Of a stretch of 64,000 nt of DNA, positions 9,601 to 15,729 are shown one piece after another. The notes under the pieces are model-generated. The model saw nothing but the letters and a program-made list of their open reading frames with translations. It was not told the origin of the DNA and made no database searches. Position 1 is the first letter of the stretch. The number at the start of each line of letters is the position of its first letter. The stretch comes from UBA2784 sp964494625 (lineage in GTDB: Bacteria; Pseudomonadota; Alphaproteobacteria; Micropepsales; Micropepsaceae): assembly GCA_964494625.1 (NCBI GenBank), contig CAZBRT010000001.1:1054001-1118000 (forward strand). The letters are read 5' to 3'. A program made the position numbers and the translations under genes.

Positions 9601-9799
9601 ACTGGTTGGTCGGGGTCTTTTCCTTGTCCGTCTCCGGCGCATCGAACATCCATGTGCCGCACGCCAGAATCTTTCCGTCCGGCGACTGCGTTTCGGTGTC
9701 GTGCAGAAGGTCAAGAACCGCCCAGCCGCACGACGCGATGCCAAGATCGATGCCAATTACCCTCTTGATGTCGGGCGAAGTCTTCGGCTGCTTTTTCAC
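6671..9799 (-). CDS. cas9: Compact type II-C Cas9 effector nuclease (1042 aa)
   Basis: RNA-guided DNA endonuclease. RuvC-I is IGIDLGIASCGWAV with D18. An Arg-rich bridge helix spans about 67-92. The REC lobe covers roughly 100-480. RuvC-II has E500 (IHVELARD). The HNH domain has D582-H583 (VDHILPW) and N597. RuvC-III is DDRHHALDA with H726/H727 and D730. All four RuvC and the HNH catalytic residues are therefore intact. The C-terminal ~260 residues should be the PAM-interacting/wedge region, ending in WRRKPDGET. At 1042 aa it is among the compact II-C enzymes. The start is GTG at 9799, supported by GAGG seven bases upstream. It forms an operon with cas1 and cas2 through overlapping codons. 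PAM preference cannot be read from sequence. Confidence 0.98.
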   Translation of the reverse strand: MKKQPKTSPDIKRVIGIDLGIASCGWAVLDLLHDTETQSPDGKILACGTWMFDAPETDKEKTPTNQLRRTARGQRRVIRRRSQRMNALRRLFAQTGLLPDAGKTVLKVPSLDPWTLRAEGLDRKLTGQELAIALAHIARHRGFRSNKKSDAANNTADDSSKMLKAIADTKELSARYRTVGEMVAKDAKFSDRKRNRSGDFSRSLLRADQEAEVRSLFASQRRLGSGVATQALEEDYAKIAFFQRPLQDSEVLLGKCTFEADEKRTARRAPSFELFRYLSRLNALRIRMGRIERPLTPDELRDASANFGKTGKITFKALRKLIGLDDNYRFAAVSEADEKNDVAARNGEAAAGTSLLRKTIAEAAGDMAWASLTANPALLDRMAEIITFRDAPERIRTGLEEAGASAAVIDAIMANIGPFARFTGAAHISAKAARAIIPGLREGLTYDKACARAGYDHARQADIDITKIGSPVARKALSEAAKQVKALVEVFGVPDAIHVELARDVGKSADERREIDKGIKDRNAEKDRLRKQYEEEIGREPRTAEDLLRFELWKQQGGRCIYTDAPIHVDWVASQRNEAQVDHILPWSRFGDDSFHNKALVTARANQEKKGRTPFEWFGDTQTEADWDAYAVRVEATKSFRGYKKRNLLLKNADEVADRFRSRNLNDTRYAARALASLLERKYPPEEGKRRVFARPGAITSKLRQAWGVQGLKKNEAGERVADDRHHALDAIVCAATTESALQRLTRAFQEAERRGVPREIINMPLPWKGFTDDAHTAHAGIFVARSERRRARGKAHDATIKQLRRNDTGNAIYERKSIEKLTPKDLDNIKDPERNQAIVASLRAWIEADKPKEPDRQPRSHKGDLIRKVRVLNRAKDGVEITYGDEKNVRPGVVDRGEMVRVDVFRKKNKKGKWEFFLVPVYPHQVETLEAPPNKFARGGINEAEWDSVDIAFEFLWSMFPLSLLDIVKADDVKIVGYFRGLDRSTAAIHVSSDRSKEELTRSIGLKTVNSLRKFTVDRLGNRHEVVREERTWRRKPDGET

Positions 9800-9861
9800 G
9801 CTGTCACCTCATCTGCTCCCATGAGCCTGGAAGAGGTGATCTTCGGTTGCTGATGATGCCC

Positions 9862-9890
9862 TTGACAACCCGAAACGATTGCTTTGTAGT
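9862..9890 (+). promoter_or_regulatory. Predicted tracrRNA promoter
   Basis: A consensus -35 (TTGACA, 9862-9867) is followed after exactly 17 bp by a -10-like TGTAGT (9885-9890), which puts the start near the first base of the anti-repeat (9897). The same -35 read in reverse (TTGTCA) might serve the divergent cas9 operon, but no clear -10 was found for that direction. Confidence 0.65.
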
Positions 9891-9896
9891 TGCTGC

Positions 9897-9975
9897 GGGA
9901 AGTCGGTTGGGAAACCACGGCAAAGTGGTTTACCACTGAAGGATTACCCCCGGGGCTTCGGCTCCGGGGGGATTC
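9897..9975 (+). ncRNA. tracrRNA of the type II-C system
   Basis: The + strand at 9897-9921 is complementary to the first 25 nt of the CRISPR repeat with one mismatch (TT versus TA), which defines the anti-repeat. It is followed, as required for a Cas9 scaffold, by a short nexus-like hairpin (agtgg-ttta-ccact, 9924-9937). After a short linker comes a very stable ten-pair GC stem closed by a cTTCGg tetraloop (9947-9970). Predicted length is about 75-85 nt. The 3' end is uncertain because only a weak tail (GATTCCT) follows the last hairpin. It is transcribed divergently from cas9. The hairpin also lies just beyond the thiolase stop and might terminate that gene on the other strand. Confidence 0.9.
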
Positions 9976-9977
9976 CT

Positions 9978-10230
9978 CCGCCCTCACGCCCGTTCAAACA
10001 CCGCAGCGATGCCCTGGCCACCGCCGATGCACATGGTCTCAAGGCCATAGCGCACCTTGCGGCGGTGCATCTCGTGCAGCATCGAAGCAAGGATGCGCAC
10101 GCCGGTGGCACCGATCGGGTGGCCGAGTGAGATGCCCGAGCCGTTGACGTTCAGCATGTCGTGGCGGCTGTCATTGCCGCTCCAGCCCCAGCCTTTCAGG
10201 ACAGCCAGCACTTGGGGCGCAAAGGCTTCG
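9978..10230. repeat. Right copy of 253-bp direct repeat (thiolase 3' end)
   Basis: This is the intact-gene copy of the segment duplicated at 4031-4283, with 4 differences by eye. The identity ends abruptly at 10230: beyond it the left copy jumps to sequence homologous to about 10535-10595. At the other side similarity fades just inside the tracrRNA 3' flank, so the CRISPR-Cas segment sits exactly between the copies. Confidence 0.9.
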
Positions 10231-11204
10231 TTCAGTTCGACAAGGCCGATATCGTTCCAGCCGAGTGCTTTGCGCGCGAAAAGGCGTTCGACGGCGGGTA
10301 CCGGGCCGATGCCCATGCGCGAGGGTTCGCATCCCGCCGCTGCCCAGCCTGAAAACCATCCCATGGGTTCCAGGCCAAGTTCTGCCAGCTTGTCTTCGGC
10401 GACGACGAGGCAGGCAGCGGCCGCGTCGTTCTGCTGACTTGCATTGCCGGCGGTTACGACGCCGCCCTTCTCGATGGGCTTGAGCGTTGCCAATGATTGC
10501 GGCGTTGCGTCTGCGCGGATCCCCTCGTCAGCGCGGAACATCACGGGCTCGCCCTTCTTCTGCGGAATGGCGACGGGAATGAGTTCGGCGTCGAACCTGC
10601 CTTCCTTCCATGCCGCCGCCGCGCGGCTGTGGCTGCGGGCCGCATATTCATCGCACGCCTCGCGGCTGATGGCGTAATCCTTCGCAAGGTTCTCTGCTGT
10701 CTCGATCATGCCCGAGATGACACCGAAGCGGCTGATCGGCTGGCTCATCACGCGGCCACGCAAGAGGCGGTCATGCATGGTGACCGAGCCCATGCGCGCG
10801 CCGTTGCGCATGTCGGTTGAGTAGTATTCGACATTGCTCATGCTCTCGACGCCGCCCGCGATCACGACATCGGCCGCGCCGGTTTCGATCATCATGGCGG
10901 CGTCAATCACTGCCTGCAGGCCCGAGCCGCAGCGGCGGTCGAGCTGATAGCCAGGCACGCTGACAGGCAGGTCGGCGGCCAGAAGCGACCAGCGCGCCAC
11001 GCAAGGCGCTTCGCCGCTGGCATAGCCTTGCGCAAAGATCACATCGTCGATGCGCGCCGGGTCGATTTTTGTGCGCGCCATCAGATCGCGGATGGCAAGC
11101 GCGCCCAGTTCGCCCGCCGAAAAGCTGCTGAGGCTTCCCTGAAATTTGCCGACGCCGGTGCGGACCGGCGAAACGATGGCGGCGCGGGGGGCTCGACGGG
11201 ACAT
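9984..11204 (-). CDS. Acetyl-CoA acetyltransferase (thiolase), intact copy (406 aa)
   Basis: Thiolase superfamily enzyme of normal length (~390-410 aa) that condenses or cleaves acyl-CoAs. The nucleophile Cys is C92 (LDRRCGSGLQA). The conserved NEAFA loop is at 325, the catalytic His is H362 (GHPIGATG), and the acid/base Cys is C392 (CIGGGQG). GGVESMS at about 117-123 is also typical. The start at 11204 has a strong GAGGAG six bases upstream. The role could be beta-oxidation or acetoacetyl-CoA/PHB synthesis; sequence alone does not decide. Its 3' end is duplicated across the CRISPR-Cas locus (left remnant at 4037-4366). The divergent Lrp/methionine gamma-lyase pair is next door. Confidence 0.93.
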   Translation of the reverse strand: MSRRAPRAAIVSPVRTGVGKFQGSLSSFSAGELGALAIRDLMARTKIDPARIDDVIFAQGYASGEAPCVARWSLLAADLPVSVPGYQLDRRCGSGLQAVIDAAMMIETGAADVVIAGGVESMSNVEYYSTDMRNGARMGSVTMHDRLLRGRVMSQPISRFGVISGMIETAENLAKDYAISREACDEYAARSHSRAAAAWKEGRFDAELIPVAIPQKKGEPVMFRADEGIRADATPQSLATLKPIEKGGVVTAGNASQQNDAAAACLVVAEDKLAELGLEPMGWFSGWAAAGCEPSRMGIGPVPAVERLFARKALGWNDIGLVELNEAFAPQVLAVLKGWGWSGNDSRHDMLNVNGSGISLGHPIGATGVRILASMLHEMHRRKVRYGLETMCIGGGQGIAAVFERA

Positions 11205-11229
11205 GGCAACTCCTCAGTGAACGGATTGG

Positions 11230-11703
11230 TCAGCGCGGTTTGGCAGTGAGCGGAAAAGCCCGCTGCTGCTTGATGACACCATAGGCAAAGCTCGTGTCAA
11301 TCGAAGCGATGCCGGGAATCGTGTGGAGCATGCGCCGCACGAAAGTTTCGTAGGACTCCAGGCTCTCGATGACCACCCGCAGGAGAAAGTCGCTGCCACC
11401 CGTCATCAGCCAGCAATCAAGGATGTTGTCGATGCGGGCGACGCGCTCCTCGAATATCCGCATGGTTTCGCTGTTGTGCCGCTCCATGCGCAGGCGGATG
11501 AAAACAGTGATGGGCAGGCCGACCCGTTTCTGATCCACCACGGCGCCATAGCCGGTGATGACGCCCGCCTCCTCCAGCAGGCGCACGCGCCGCAGGCACG
11601 GCGAGGGCGAGAGGTTGACCCGGGTGGCCAGTTCCTGATTGGCCAGACGCCCCTCCAGTTGCAGCGTCCGCAGGATCTGATGATCCTTGGCATCCAATTC
11701 CAT
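11230..11703 (-). CDS. Lrp/AsnC family transcriptional regulator
   Basis: 157-residue Lrp-type regulator. The N-terminal helix-turn-helix is MELDAKDHQILRTLQ...NQELATRVNLSPSPCLRRVRLLEEAGVI, and it is followed by an AsnC ligand-binding/oligomerisation domain (MTGGSDFLLRVV, then TIPGIASIDTSFAY). The start at 11703 is chosen because the protein then begins in family register and GGAG lies nine bases upstream; the longer upstream frame has no such support. It is divergent from methionine gamma-lyase with 127 bp between starts. That matches the known arrangement of Lrp-type activators beside methionine gamma-lyase genes (mdeR-mdeA), so it probably senses methionine or a related amino acid and controls that enzyme. 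Confidence 0.9.
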   Translation of the reverse strand: MELDAKDHQILRTLQLEGRLANQELATRVNLSPSPCLRRVRLLEEAGVITGYGAVVDQKRVGLPITVFIRLRMERHNSETMRIFEERVARIDNILDCWLMTGGSDFLLRVVIESLESYETFVRRMLHTIPGIASIDTSFAYGVIKQQRAFPLTAKPR

Positions 11704-11830
11704 GATACGTGGCTCCAAAGGCAGAGAATGCCAGTATGAACCATGAATGAGGCATGAAAAGCAATCCCTTGCCGGGCGGCCGGGCGCAATCTTTCCGCCG
11801 GAACTTGGTTCACAGGAAAGGGTTTGCGTC

Positions 11831-13039
11831 ATGCCGGGCCACTCGAAGCAGTCATTTGCCACGCGCGCCATCCACTTCGGCTATGATCCGATGGATGAGC
11901 AGGGCGCGCTGACGCCGCCTTTGCATCTCACTTCGACCTTTGCGTTCGAGAGTGCGGAAGCGGGCGGCGAGATGTTTGCGGGCACGCGCGGCGGCCACAT
12001 CTATTCGCGCATATCCAACCCGACGCTCGACCTTCTGGAACGCCGCATCGCCAATCTTGAAGGCGCGGAAGCGGCGCTCGCGACTGCCTCGGGCATGGGG
12101 GCGATCACGGCGACCTTGTGGACTTTCCTCTCACCGGGCGACGAGATCCTGGTGGACAAGACGCTTTATGGCTGCACCTTCGCGTTCATGCGTCATGGCC
12201 TGTCGCGCTTCGGCATCACCATCACGCATGTGGACATGACGGATGTCGCCAACATCGCGCGGGCCATCACGCCGCGCACGCGGATCATCTATTTCGAGAC
12301 GCCGGCCAATCCCAATATGCGGCTGGTGGACATCGCGGCGGCCTCGACCATCGCGCGCGCGGCGGGCGTGAAGACAGTGGTCGACAACACCTACGCGACG
12401 CCGGTCCTGACGCGGCCCATCGAACTTGGCGCCGACATTGTTGTCCATTCGGCAACGAAGTATCTCGGCGGGCATGGCGATTTGATTGCGGGTCTTGTGG
12501 TGGGCAATGCTGAAGACATCGCGCGCATCCGCACCGTCGGCCTCAAGGACATGACAGGCGCGGTCCTGTCGCCCTTCAATGCCATGCTGATCATGCGCGG
12601 GCTCAAGACGCTCAAGCTGCGTATGGAGCGCCATTGCGCCACCGCCCAGCGTGTCGCGCAGATGCTGGAAGACCATGAGGGCGTTCAGCGGGTCTTCTAT
12701 CCCGGCCTTGCCTCGTCGGCGCAGCATGAGCTTGCCCGCCGCCAGATGCCCGGCTATGGCGGCATGATCGCGTTTGAACTTGCGGGCGGTTTTTCGGCGG
12801 GCCTTGCCATGATGAACGGGCTCAAGCTCATCCGCCGCGCCGTGTCGCTGGGTGATTGCGAGAGCCTGATCCAGCATCCCGCCTCGATGACGCATTCGAC
12901 TTACAGCGCTGAAGAGCGGGCGACTTACGGGATCGGCGAAGGTCTCATCCGCCTGTCGGTCGGTCTTGAAGATGCCGAAGACATCATCGCTGACCTGCAA
13001 GCAGCGCTTGCCGCGACGCGGTTGCGCGCGGCGGCGTGA
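11831..13039 (+). CDS. Methionine gamma-lyase (PLP-dependent, Cys/Met metabolism family)
   Basis: 402-residue PLP enzyme of the CGS/CGL/MGL family. The PLP lysine is K210 (HSATKYLGGHGD), and the phosphate-binding YSRISNPT and ASGMGAI motifs are in place. Y113-G-C115 matches the Tyr-x-Cys that distinguishes methionine gamma-lyase from cystathionine enzymes, so it likely converts methionine to methanethiol, ammonia and 2-oxobutyrate in the cytoplasm. The start at 11831 is preferred over the upstream ATG at 11747 because AGGAAAGG lies about 10 bases ahead and the protein begins in family register (HSKQSFATRAIHFGYDP). The divergent Lrp gene is its probable regulator. The 2-oxobutyrate produced could feed propionyl-CoA to the carboxylase at 17448-20702. 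Confidence 0.88.
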   Translation: MPGHSKQSFATRAIHFGYDPMDEQGALTPPLHLTSTFAFESAEAGGEMFAGTRGGHIYSRISNPTLDLLERRIANLEGAEAALATASGMGAITATLWTFLSPGDEILVDKTLYGCTFAFMRHGLSRFGITITHVDMTDVANIARAITPRTRIIYFETPANPNMRLVDIAAASTIARAAGVKTVVDNTYATPVLTRPIELGADIVVHSATKYLGGHGDLIAGLVVGNAEDIARIRTVGLKDMTGAVLSPFNAMLIMRGLKTLKLRMERHCATAQRVAQMLEDHEGVQRVFYPGLASSAQHELARRQMPGYGGMIAFELAGGFSAGLAMMNGLKLIRRAVSLGDCESLIQHPASMTHSTYSAEERATYGIGEGLIRLSVGLEDAEDIIADLQAALAATRLRAAA

Positions 13040-13120
13040 ATTTCACGCTTCCTTCACCATGCGGGGAGCGCCTGGCGGCCGGATTGAAGGAGTTCTTAAG
13101 GCGGGCGCACGATCATCTGC

Positions 13121-13154
13121 GGTTGCCGGGGGGCCTGTGCCTGCCCCCGCAACC
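13121..13154 (+). promoter_or_regulatory. GC-rich stem-loop between methionine gamma-lyase and response regulator
   Basis: GGTTGC-c-GGGGG (13121-13133) pairs with CCCCC-GCAACC (13144-13154) with one bulged base. It ends nine bases before the response-regulator ATG, and there is no recognisable Shine-Dalgarno in the gap. It may terminate the upstream gene or modulate initiation of the downstream one. No T-tract follows. Confidence 0.4.
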
Positions 13155-13163
13155 GGATGCGCC

Positions 13164-13727
13164 ATGCAACCCAAGAGTGCCTATGATCTCAGCCGTCTCA
13201 GGCTGCTGATTGTCGATGACGATCAGCATATGCAGATGCTTTTGCGCACCATCGTGCGCGGCATCGGCATCGAGAATGTGAAGGTCGAGGAGAAGCTGCC
13301 GCATGCGCTGGCGGCCGTCGCCACTTTCAATCCCGACATCCTTCTCCTTGACCTTGAGTTGCGCGACGCCAGCGGCCTTGATTTCGCGCGCGAGATCCGG
13401 ACGGTGAGTGGCTCGCCCAATCCCTATCTCCCCATTATTGCGGTCAGTGCGGCGGCCGACCGCACGCATGTGACTGCCGCGCGTGATGCGGGCATCAACG
13501 AATTCCTGGCCAAGCCTCTTTCGGCTGCCAGTGTCTATGACCGCATCGTCTCAATCATCGAGCGGCCACGGCCGTTCGTGCGGATCGGTACCTATGCCGG
13601 TCCGTGCCGCCGCCGCCGGAAAAAACTGATCTTTCGCGGTGTCGAGCAGCGTTCCGGCGCGGCCAAGGCGCTGGCGCAAGCCCATCTTGACGCGGCCCAC
13701 AACGGGGAAGCACGCACGCGACCATGA
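13164..13727 (+). CDS. CheY-like response regulator with basic C-terminal extension (187 aa)
   Basis: Receiver domain at residues ~12-130: acidic pocket IVDDD (18-20), phospho-acceptor D63 (LLLDLEL), conserved Ser in AVSAA and K117 (LAKPLS). The ~55 residues after it (RPFVRIGTY...CRRRRKKLIF...) are basic and are not a standard output domain. The start at 13164 is chosen because the receiver begins there; the longer frame overlaps the methionine gamma-lyase 3' end. The stop overlaps the start of an Hpt-type protein by 4 nt, so the pair probably forms a phosphorelay module, with the receiver exchanging phosphate with the Hpt. The cognate kinase is not in the neighbourhood. Confidence 0.82.
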   Translation: MQPKSAYDLSRLRLLIVDDDQHMQMLLRTIVRGIGIENVKVEEKLPHALAAVATFNPDILLLDLELRDASGLDFAREIRTVSGSPNPYLPIIAVSAAADRTHVTAARDAGINEFLAKPLSAASVYDRIVSIIERPRPFVRIGTYAGPCRRRRKKLIFRGVEQRSGAAKALAQAHLDAAHNGEARTRP

Positions 13728-14191
13728 CAGCCGCCGCACAACCCCGGTCACTTGCTGACAAGGTGGTGAGGCTTTCCGCTTCGCCCGAGGAAATGCTCGC
13801 TGCCGCCAACAGGGCGGTTGCAAATCTGCGCGGCGAGTTCGAGCGCTGGCTTGCCAAGGATGTCGCGTCCATGAGCGAGATGGTGAGAACGATTGCCACC
13901 CGCCCGAAGCTTGCGGAAGGTGCGCGTGAAAAACTCCGTCGCCAGGCGCACACGACCAAGGGGCAGGGCACGACATTCGGCTATGATCTGATCACCGCCA
14001 TTGCCGGGTCGCTCAATCATTACCTCGTTGAAGTGCCTGCCGAACGCCAGCGCCTGAATGTGATCCGCGCGCATGTGGAAGCACTTGATGCGGTTGCAAA
14101 AAGCCGTCTGACGGGCGATGGTGGCGATGCCGGACATGCGCTCGTCGCCACGCTGACCGGCGCGATTGCGCAATCGGGCGGCAGTGAGTGA
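13724..14191 (+). CDS. Histidine phosphotransfer (Hpt)-like protein (155 aa)
   Basis: All-helical 155-residue protein with the Hpt signature around H76: AHTTKGQGTTFGYDL (HxxKG followed by small residues on the phospho-helix). The long N-terminal helix with a conserved ELFERW-like pattern (LRGEFERWLAKD) fits Hpt bundles. No kinase or receiver motifs are present, so it would shuttle phosphate between a kinase and the receiver encoded just upstream. The two genes overlap by ATGA. The family assignment rests on one motif and the context, hence moderate confidence. Confidence 0.7.
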   Translation: MTAAAQPRSLADKVVRLSASPEEMLAAANRAVANLRGEFERWLAKDVASMSEMVRTIATRPKLAEGAREKLRRQAHTTKGQGTTFGYDLITAIAGSLNHYLVEVPAERQRLNVIRAHVEALDAVAKSRLTGDGGDAGHALVATLTGAIAQSGGSE

Positions 14192-14200
14192 AATTGCACC

Positions 14201-14545
14201 ATGATCCGTATCTTCGCCGCTCTCCTTATTGTCATCTCATTTGCGCCTGCGTCTTATGCAGCCGACGTGCAGGCTCATCCGTGCACCGATGAGGCCAAGG
14301 TCCAGGCGGCTGCGCTTCTGCGCTTCCACTATGATGTGACCGCTGAGGTTTCGCAGGGCATTGATGACGAGGTGCGGCAGCTTGCACCGGTGGCGGCCCT
14401 GGTGGGCACGGGCCAATTCGATGTGCTGGAGCTGACGGGGTATATCTACCGCGCCACCTACCGGATCCGGCTTATCTATGCGCAGATCCCGGACAGTTGC
14501 GTGCTGATGGGTCAGGAAATTCTCGAGGTCAGCGATCCCTATTGA
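14201..14545 (+). CDS. Small exported protein of unknown function (114 aa)
   Basis: MIRIFAALLIVISFAPASYA is a clear Sec signal peptide with an ASYA-A cleavage site near residue 20-21. The mature ~94 residues contain two Cys (HPCTDE and DSCVLM), which could form one disulfide, and are mostly helical. I do not recognise a family. The gene starts 9 bp after the Hpt gene and may belong to the same transcript, which would make it a candidate periplasmic partner of that relay. Its 3' end overlaps the convergent flavoprotein gene by 7 nt. Confidence 0.65.
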   Translation: MIRIFAALLIVISFAPASYAADVQAHPCTDEAKVQAAALLRFHYDVTAEVSQGIDDEVRQLAPVAALVGTGQFDVLELTGYIYRATYRIRLIYAQIPDSCVLMGQEILEVSDPY

Positions 14546-15729
14546 TGGGCGGCAATGGCGGTGCCTGCGGCATGGCCGCTCGCCCATGCCCACTGGAAAT
14601 TGTAACCGCCCAACCATCCGGTCACGTCAACGGCCTCGCCGATGGCGTAAAGCCCCTTCACGCGTGACGCCTCCATCGTCTTTGATGAAAGGTCGGCCGT
14701 GCTGATGCCGCCCAGCGTCACTTCCGCCTTGGCATAGCCTTCGGTGCCCGCGGGGATAATGGCAAAGTCATTGAGCCTTGCGCCTGCTTGTTCCAGATCG
14801 CGGTGAGGCACATTGGCCAAGCCGGTATCCGGCAAAAGCTGCGCGGCAAGCGCTGATGCAAGGCGCTGGGGCAGCAACTCCGCCAGAACGGTCTTTGGCT
14901 CGGCACGCGGCCGCGCGGTCTTGCGGTCTTTCAGAAACGAAGCTGCATCCGTGCCGGGCAGGAAATCGATGTGGATTGCTTCGCCCTCCCGCCAATAGGA
15001 CGAAATCTGCAGGATGGAGGGGCCGGAAAGTCCGCGATGCGTGAACAACAGCGCCTCGCGAAATCGCGCATCCGCGCAAGAAACAACGGCATCGGCTGCA
15101 ACACCTGCGAGTGGCGTCATCCAGGCAAGATCAGCCTTGGCAAAGGTCAGCGGCACAAGCGCGGGTCGAAGCGGCGTCAGGCCAAGCCCGAACCGGCGCG
15201 CCACATCGTGGGCAAAGCCTGTCGCCCCGATCCTGGGAATGGAAAGGCCGCCGCTGGCCAGAACCAATGATTTTGTGATGCAGGTGTCCTGCCCCGTCTC
15301 CACGCGGAAGTCTCCGTCATGGGATATGCCGGTCACTTTCCCGCCCAGCCGGACAGTCACATCGGCCTTGCGGCATTCTTCCATCAGCATGTCCACGATC
15401 TGCCGCGCGGAGCCATCACAGAATAATTGCCCCAGCGTCTTTTCGTGCCAGGCGATGTTGTAGCGTTCGACCAGGGCGATGAAATCAGCGGGCGTATAGC
15501 GCGACAATGCCGAGCGGCAGAAATGCGGGTTCTGCGACAGGAATTTTTCCGGCGTCACATCCAGGTTGGTGAAGTTGCAGCGGCCGCCACCCGAGATGAG
15601 GATTTTCTTGCCCGGCTCGTCCATGTGCTCGATTACGGCGACGCGCGCGCCGCGCTTACCGGCTTCGGCAGCGCACATGAGGCCAGCCGCCCCCGCACCG
15701 ATGATGACGGCATCAAGGGGCGCGCGCAT
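14539..15729 (-). CDS. HI0933/YhiN (BaiN)-family NAD(P)/FAD-dependent oxidoreductase
   Basis: 396-residue flavoprotein. The N-terminal Rossmann motif GAGAAGLMCA (12-21) binds FAD, and the family-specific GKKILISGGGRCNFTN (41-56) follows. The C-terminal second FAD signature GLYAIGEAVDVTGWLGGYNFQWAWASG is characteristic of this family. The substrate is unknown for most members; one relative (BaiN) reduces bile-acid intermediates, which should not be transferred here. Its ATG directly abuts the stop of the upstream flavoprotein gene (TGA-ATG), so the two are a coupled pair. Confidence 0.88.
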   Translation of the reverse strand: MRAPLDAVIIGAGAAGLMCAAEAGKRGARVAVIEHMDEPGKKILISGGGRCNFTNLDVTPEKFLSQNPHFCRSALSRYTPADFIALVERYNIAWHEKTLGQLFCDGSARQIVDMLMEECRKADVTVRLGGKVTGISHDGDFRVETGQDTCITKSLVLASGGLSIPRIGATGFAHDVARRFGLGLTPLRPALVPLTFAKADLAWMTPLAGVAADAVVSCADARFREALLFTHRGLSGPSILQISSYWREGEAIHIDFLPGTDAASFLKDRKTARPRAEPKTVLAELLPQRLASALAAQLLPDTGLANVPHRDLEQAGARLNDFAIIPAGTEGYAKAEVTLGGISTADLSSKTMEASRVKGLYAIGEAVDVTGWLGGYNFQWAWASGHAAGTAIAAHQ

